DNA of 64,000 nt from Psychrilyobacter piezotolerans (GTDB taxonomy: Bacteria > Fusobacteriota > Fusobacteriia > Fusobacteriales > Fusobacteriaceae): assembly GCF_003391055.1 (NCBI RefSeq), contig NZ_QUAJ01000007.1, forward strand, positions 62,001 to 126,000, written 5' to 3'. Of this stretch, positions 61,035 to 64,000 are shown in pieces. Made by a program: the position numbers and the translations under genes. The first letter of the stretch is position 1; every line of letters begins with the position of its first letter. Under the pieces are notes generated by a model that saw nothing but the letters and a program-made list of their open reading frames with translations, was not told the DNA's origin and ran no database searches.

Positions 61035-63097
61035 GTATAAAAATAGAAGATTTCCATGAAAATTTTGTACAACTTTATTTAAGAGATGCTGAAGCAAGAG
61101 GGTTATTAATTTCAGAAGCATTCTTCGATAAAATTTGTAATAACTTAGCTGAGGATGGAGAGTTAAATGATAATTTTCTTTTCGGACCATTTTTCAAAAT
61201 AGGAATAGAAATTAGTGGTTATTCTTATGATGAAGAAAAAGAAACTTTAATCCTGATTAATCAAGAAATCTATCAAAATGAAGAAAAAATTGAAACTTTG
61301 ACCAAGCAAAATCTTGAAGCAAAGTTTAGGAGAACTGAAACTTATTTTAAAAAATCTTTAGTAGGTTTTTCTAACTATTTAGAACAAACATCTGATAGTT
61401 ATAAAGTTGCTTATGAAATTGAAACTTTACTAAAGCAAAATAAAGTAACAAAGGTAAAAATTTATCTTTTAACAGATGGACTATTAACAAATACCATAAA
61501 GGATATTCCAAATAAAAATATTGAAGGATTTGATTTTGAATATAGAATCATAGATATAAATTATCTATTTAATATTGAAATGGTTAACTATCAAGATGAG
61601 AGTTTTAATGTTGATGTTGATCTACCTTGTTTAGAAGCTTCAACAATAGATAGTGAATATGAGTCATATTTAGCAGTATTTCCAGGTCAAGAAATTGCAA
61701 GGATATATGATGATTTTGGAAGCCGTTTGTTAGAACAAAATGTTAGAACTTTTTTACAATTTAGAGGAAAAGTTAATAAAGGTTTGAGAACTACAATTTC
61801 TAAAGCCCCGGAAAAATTTTTTGCATATAATAATGGAATTACAACAACGGCTAGTAGAGTAGAATTTAATAATAAGGGTAATATTTCAAAAATTTATGAT
61901 TTCCAAATTGTAAATGGAGGACAAACTACATCTTCAATTTATTCAGCTTGGAAAAAGGATAAATTAGATTTAAGTAAAGTCTTTGTACAAATGAAGCTGT
62001 CTGTTGTTGCAAATATATCTCAACATAGTGAGTTTGTATCTAATGTTGCAAGATATGCTAATACACAAAATAAAGTAAACAACTCTGATTTTTTCTCCAA
62101 TAGTCCATTCCATAAAGAGATGAAGAACCATTCAAAATTGATAGCAGCTCCAGTTTTAAATGGAGGACAAAAGAAAACATATTGGTTCTATGAAAGAGTT
62201 CGTGGAGAATATTTAAACGAACAGGCTTATTTAACAGCTTCTAAAAAGAGCAGTTTTCAACAAAGACACCCTAAAACTCAATTAATAGATAAAACTCTTT
62301 TAGGAAAAGGTGAGATGGCATGGAAACAAAAACCATATATTGTTTCAAAGGGAGCTCAATATTGCTTTTTAAATTTTGCCGATACAATCACTAATCAATT
62401 AGAGAAAGATTCAATGAGTATAACAGAAAATTATTTTAAAGAAGCTATTGCTAAGATTATTATCTTTAGACATTTAGAGAAAAGAATTAGTAAAGCTCCT
62501 TGGTATAACGGTGGATATAGAGCTCAAATTGTAGCTTATACCCTTGCTTATCTATCAAAAGATGTAGAAGAAAAGAGAAAATTTTTTAATTTTAATGAAA
62601 TTTGGAAAGCTCAAGGAGTCTATGATGATTTTGACAATTTATTAATGAAAATTGCAAAAAAATTATATCCAGTTTTATTAGCTGGAGCCTCAGGAAATGC
62701 TAATATTGGATCTTGGTCTAAAAAGGAAGATTGTTGGAGAAAATTAAAAAAAGTAGAAATAGATTTGGTTTACCCAGAAGAGTTATTAAAAAATAAAGAT
62801 ACAGTTAAGCAAGAAAAAAGAAAGCAAAAAGTAGAAAAGAAATTAATGAGCGGTATCGAAGCTCAAATATTTGTTGTAGAATATACTAAATGGAATGAAA
62901 TATTAGAATATTTACTTAAATATCAAGGTGATTTTAAAGTAACGGAAAAACAGATGAGTATTTTAAAAAGAGTTAGTAAAGGTGAATTCCCTTCAGCAGC
63001 TCAAAGTAAATTACTTTATGAAGTTTATAATATGTCAGTAGAAGAAGGTATTGTAGATAAGGAAGAAGACCTTATCCTTAAAGGAAAAACAAATTAA
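61031..63097 (+). CDS. AIPR family (abortive infection) protein
   Basis: A 688-residue protein. The AIPR region (about 220-540) includes KAPEKFFAYNNGITTTASR, the central VNGGQTTSSIY near 293-303, and YANTQNKVNNSDFFSN, all typical of phage-resistance AIPR proteins. The molecular activity of the family is not settled; its name comes from an abortive-infection protein. It is the last gene of the four-gene operon. No clear terminator follows; the next 40 bases run into an IS-end-like sequence. Confidence 0.88.
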   Translation: MSIKIEDFHENFVQLYLRDAEARGLLISEAFFDKICNNLAEDGELNDNFLFGPFFKIGIEISGYSYDEEKETLILINQEIYQNEEKIETLTKQNLEAKFRRTETYFKKSLVGFSNYLEQTSDSYKVAYEIETLLKQNKVTKVKIYLLTDGLLTNTIKDIPNKNIEGFDFEYRIIDINYLFNIEMVNYQDESFNVDVDLPCLEASTIDSEYESYLAVFPGQEIARIYDDFGSRLLEQNVRTFLQFRGKVNKGLRTTISKAPEKFFAYNNGITTTASRVEFNNKGNISKIYDFQIVNGGQTTSSIYSAWKKDKLDLSKVFVQMKLSVVANISQHSEFVSNVARYANTQNKVNNSDFFSNSPFHKEMKNHSKLIAAPVLNGGQKKTYWFYERVRGEYLNEQAYLTASKKSSFQQRHPKTQLIDKTLLGKGEMAWKQKPYIVSKGAQYCFLNFADTITNQLEKDSMSITENYFKEAIAKIIIFRHLEKRISKAPWYNGGYRAQIVAYTLAYLSKDVEEKRKFFNFNEIWKAQGVYDDFDNLLMKIAKKLYPVLLAGASGNANIGSWSKKEDCWRKLKKVEIDLVYPEELLKNKDTVKQEKRKQKVEKKLMSGIEAQIFVVEYTKWNEILEYLLKYQGDFKVTEKQMSILKRVSKGEFPSAAQSKLLYEVYNMSVEEGIVDKEEDLILKGKTN

Positions 63098-63373
63098 GTG
63101 GCACTATCCTAAATTTAGTAGAATAAAAGTGGCTAGGGGCGGGGCTGTTGCAAGTTTTGTGTAAACTCTAAAAATTAATGTAAAACTTTTATAAAATGAG
63201 GAGTAATAATTCTTTAATTATTGCTTCTCGTTTTTAATATATTAGGACTTTCTTTTTTGTATGTCAATAACAGAGCCTGAAATTATTCTCTTTCAGAGGG
63301 ACTATTTTAGATTGTACCTTATTTTAGTCTTTTTTCGAAATTACCAAGTTCAAAAAGTATGATTTTTTCAATA
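63098..63373. other. Gene-free stretch with an IS-end-like sequence
   Basis: Nothing coding is seen. At 63141-63165 the sequence GGGGCTGTTGCAAGTTTTGT, then GTAAA, resembles the outer end of IS6- or IS256-type insertion sequences. No transposase or second end is present nearby, so it is at most a relic or the scar of a past event. Confidence 0.4.
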
Positions 63374-63625
63374 TTAGTTTTTCATATTTTTTTGGAGTGT
63401 CCTATTTTCTAACTCTTCTATTAAATCTATTACCTCATCCTCAGTTTCTTCTGAAATTATAAATTGAGAATAATTAGTGTATAGGTTTATTTCAGTAAAT
63501 TCAAGACCTTTAATGTTATCCTCTAAATCATCTACTATTATTTCATATTTTTTATCTTTATACTCCTTATGTTCTAAGATATCTTTAACTTTATTCCAAT
63601 CCACTTTTGTTATTTTAAACATCAT
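63374..63625 (-). CDS. Hypothetical acidic protein (83 residues)
   Basis: Starts MMFKITKVDWNKVKDILEHK and is rich in Asp and Glu (VDDLEDNIKGLEFTEINLY). GAGAGG stands upstream of the ATG pair. It lies in opposite orientation to the defence operon. Small acidic proteins in mobile elements can be anti-restriction or toxin-neutralising factors, but no motif supports a specific function. Confidence 0.5.
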   Translation of the reverse strand: MMFKITKVDWNKVKDILEHKEYKDKKYEIIVDDLEDNIKGLEFTEINLYTNYSQFIISEETEDEVIDLIEELENRTLQKNMKN

Positions 63626-63696
63626 ATCTATTACCTCTCATTTACTTATTTTTTTTTAATTTATAACCCCTTCTTAGTATGTCTTAAATAATGAAA

Positions 63697-63717
63697 AAAG
63701 AGCTATTGAATAGCTCT
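63697..63717 (-). terminator. Terminator of the last small gene
   Basis: On the minus strand GAGCTA-TTCAA-TAGCTC followed by T6, directly after the stop codon. Confidence 0.8.
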
Positions 63718-63720
63718 CTA

Positions 63721-63933
63721 CTACTTTAATTTATATTTTCTTAATTCTTTTTCAATTTCATCTTTATATTTCACTAAATAACTAGATGCATCGGATCCAA
63801 TATCATTTAATACTCCGCTATTATAATCGTCATCAGTTATCCACATTCGAGCTACTCCTTTAGGTGTTTCAAGTACAACTCTATATATTCCATTTTTTTC
63901 ATCTTCGATTTTTATTATTTTAATATCATTCAA
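63721..63933 (-). CDS. Hypothetical protein (70 residues)
   Basis: Starts MNDIKIIKIEDEKNGIYRVV, with a beta-rich first half and a charged C-terminal helix (YLVKYKDEIEKELRKYKLK). GGGAGGGG stands upstream of the ATG, and a terminator follows, so it is probably expressed. No family recognised. Beyond it, 63934-64000 shows nothing. Confidence 0.55.
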   Translation of the reverse strand: MNDIKIIKIEDEKNGIYRVVLETPKGVARMWITDDDYNSGVLNDIGSDASSYLVKYKDEIEKELRKYKLK

Positions 63934-64000
63934 AATAAACCCCTCCCTTTTGAATATACTTTTTACTTAATTATTATGTCATTTTATCTATCTAAATTTT

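Noticed and set aside
63098-63373. Complete insertion sequence
   Set aside because: Only one end-like motif is visible; no transposase frame and no matching second end.
48800-64000. Right attachment site (repeat of the tRNA-Arg 3' end)
   Set aside because: No copy of the T-arm/acceptor sequence was found by eye, so the element's right end is taken to lie outside the window.

Overview
The window is AT-rich and densely coded. It reads as a chromosome segment of a Gram-negative anaerobe, most likely a marine or enteric Fusobacteriota (Ilyobacter/Psychrilyobacter/Propionigenium-like). This is an inference from the AT-biased codons, the outer-membrane and lipoprotein genes, the Na+-coupled transporters and the clostridia-like dipeptide operon. 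No rRNA is present to confirm it.

Bases 1-30,000 are host chromosome. The left edge holds the end of an NAD(P)H-hydrate dehydratase gene and a small HesB-like gene whose in-frame TGA is best read as selenocysteine. Then come lon, a fused acyl-ACP synthetase/ACP/acyltransferase, an alanine/glycine:Na+ symporter, a methyltransferase-YgjP peptidase-HNH-phosphate transporter cluster, two tandem amino-acid permeases each fused to a PTS EIIA-like domain, a lone transposase-like gene, a glucose/GlcNAc-type PTS EIICB, a 750-base gene-free stretch with decayed mobile-element traces, a dppABCDF-type operon, an EF-G-like GTPase, an L,D-transpeptidase-like lipoprotein and tRNA-Arg.

From the 3' end of tRNA-Arg (about 30,060) onward the DNA is an integrated conjugative element or integrated plasmid. 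It starts with a tyrosine integrase and a small excisionase-like gene. A long minus-strand operon follows, encoding a nearly complete Trb (P-type) type IV secretion system with pilin peptidase TraF and coupling protein TraG. Next come a maintenance block (ParA ATPase, a replication-initiator-like protein with internal iterons, several small genes) and a CI/Cro-type switch with three operator-like sites. No relaxase was recognised and no second attachment site was found, so the element probably continues past base 64,000.

Plus-strand cargo occupies 48.8-63.1 kb: decayed duplicates, a DUF4268 nuclease-like protein, several unknown genes, and a defence island. The island has a Vsr endonuclease, a putative type II restriction enzyme, a small basic regulator-like protein and a C5 cytosine methyltransferase. 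After a strong terminator it continues with a four-gene, overlapping operon of MORC-like GHKL ATPase, Z1-domain helicase-like protein, PD-(D/E)XK nuclease and AIPR protein. The methyltransferase would mark self DNA while the four-gene operon senses and cuts or shuts down foreign DNA. The family combination has been predicted from comparative genomics; its mechanism here is open.

The most notable observations are: the TGA-containing HesB-like gene; a G7 tract that could fuse a YgjP peptidase to an HNH nuclease lacking its own start codon; permease-EIIA fusions; a mobile-looking leader element present upstream of an amino-acid permease and inside the dipeptide operon; a 19-bp palindrome repeated three times in the transfer region; 22-23-bp iterons inside the rep gene; a probable ATA start codon; and the MORC-Z1-nuclease-AIPR island.
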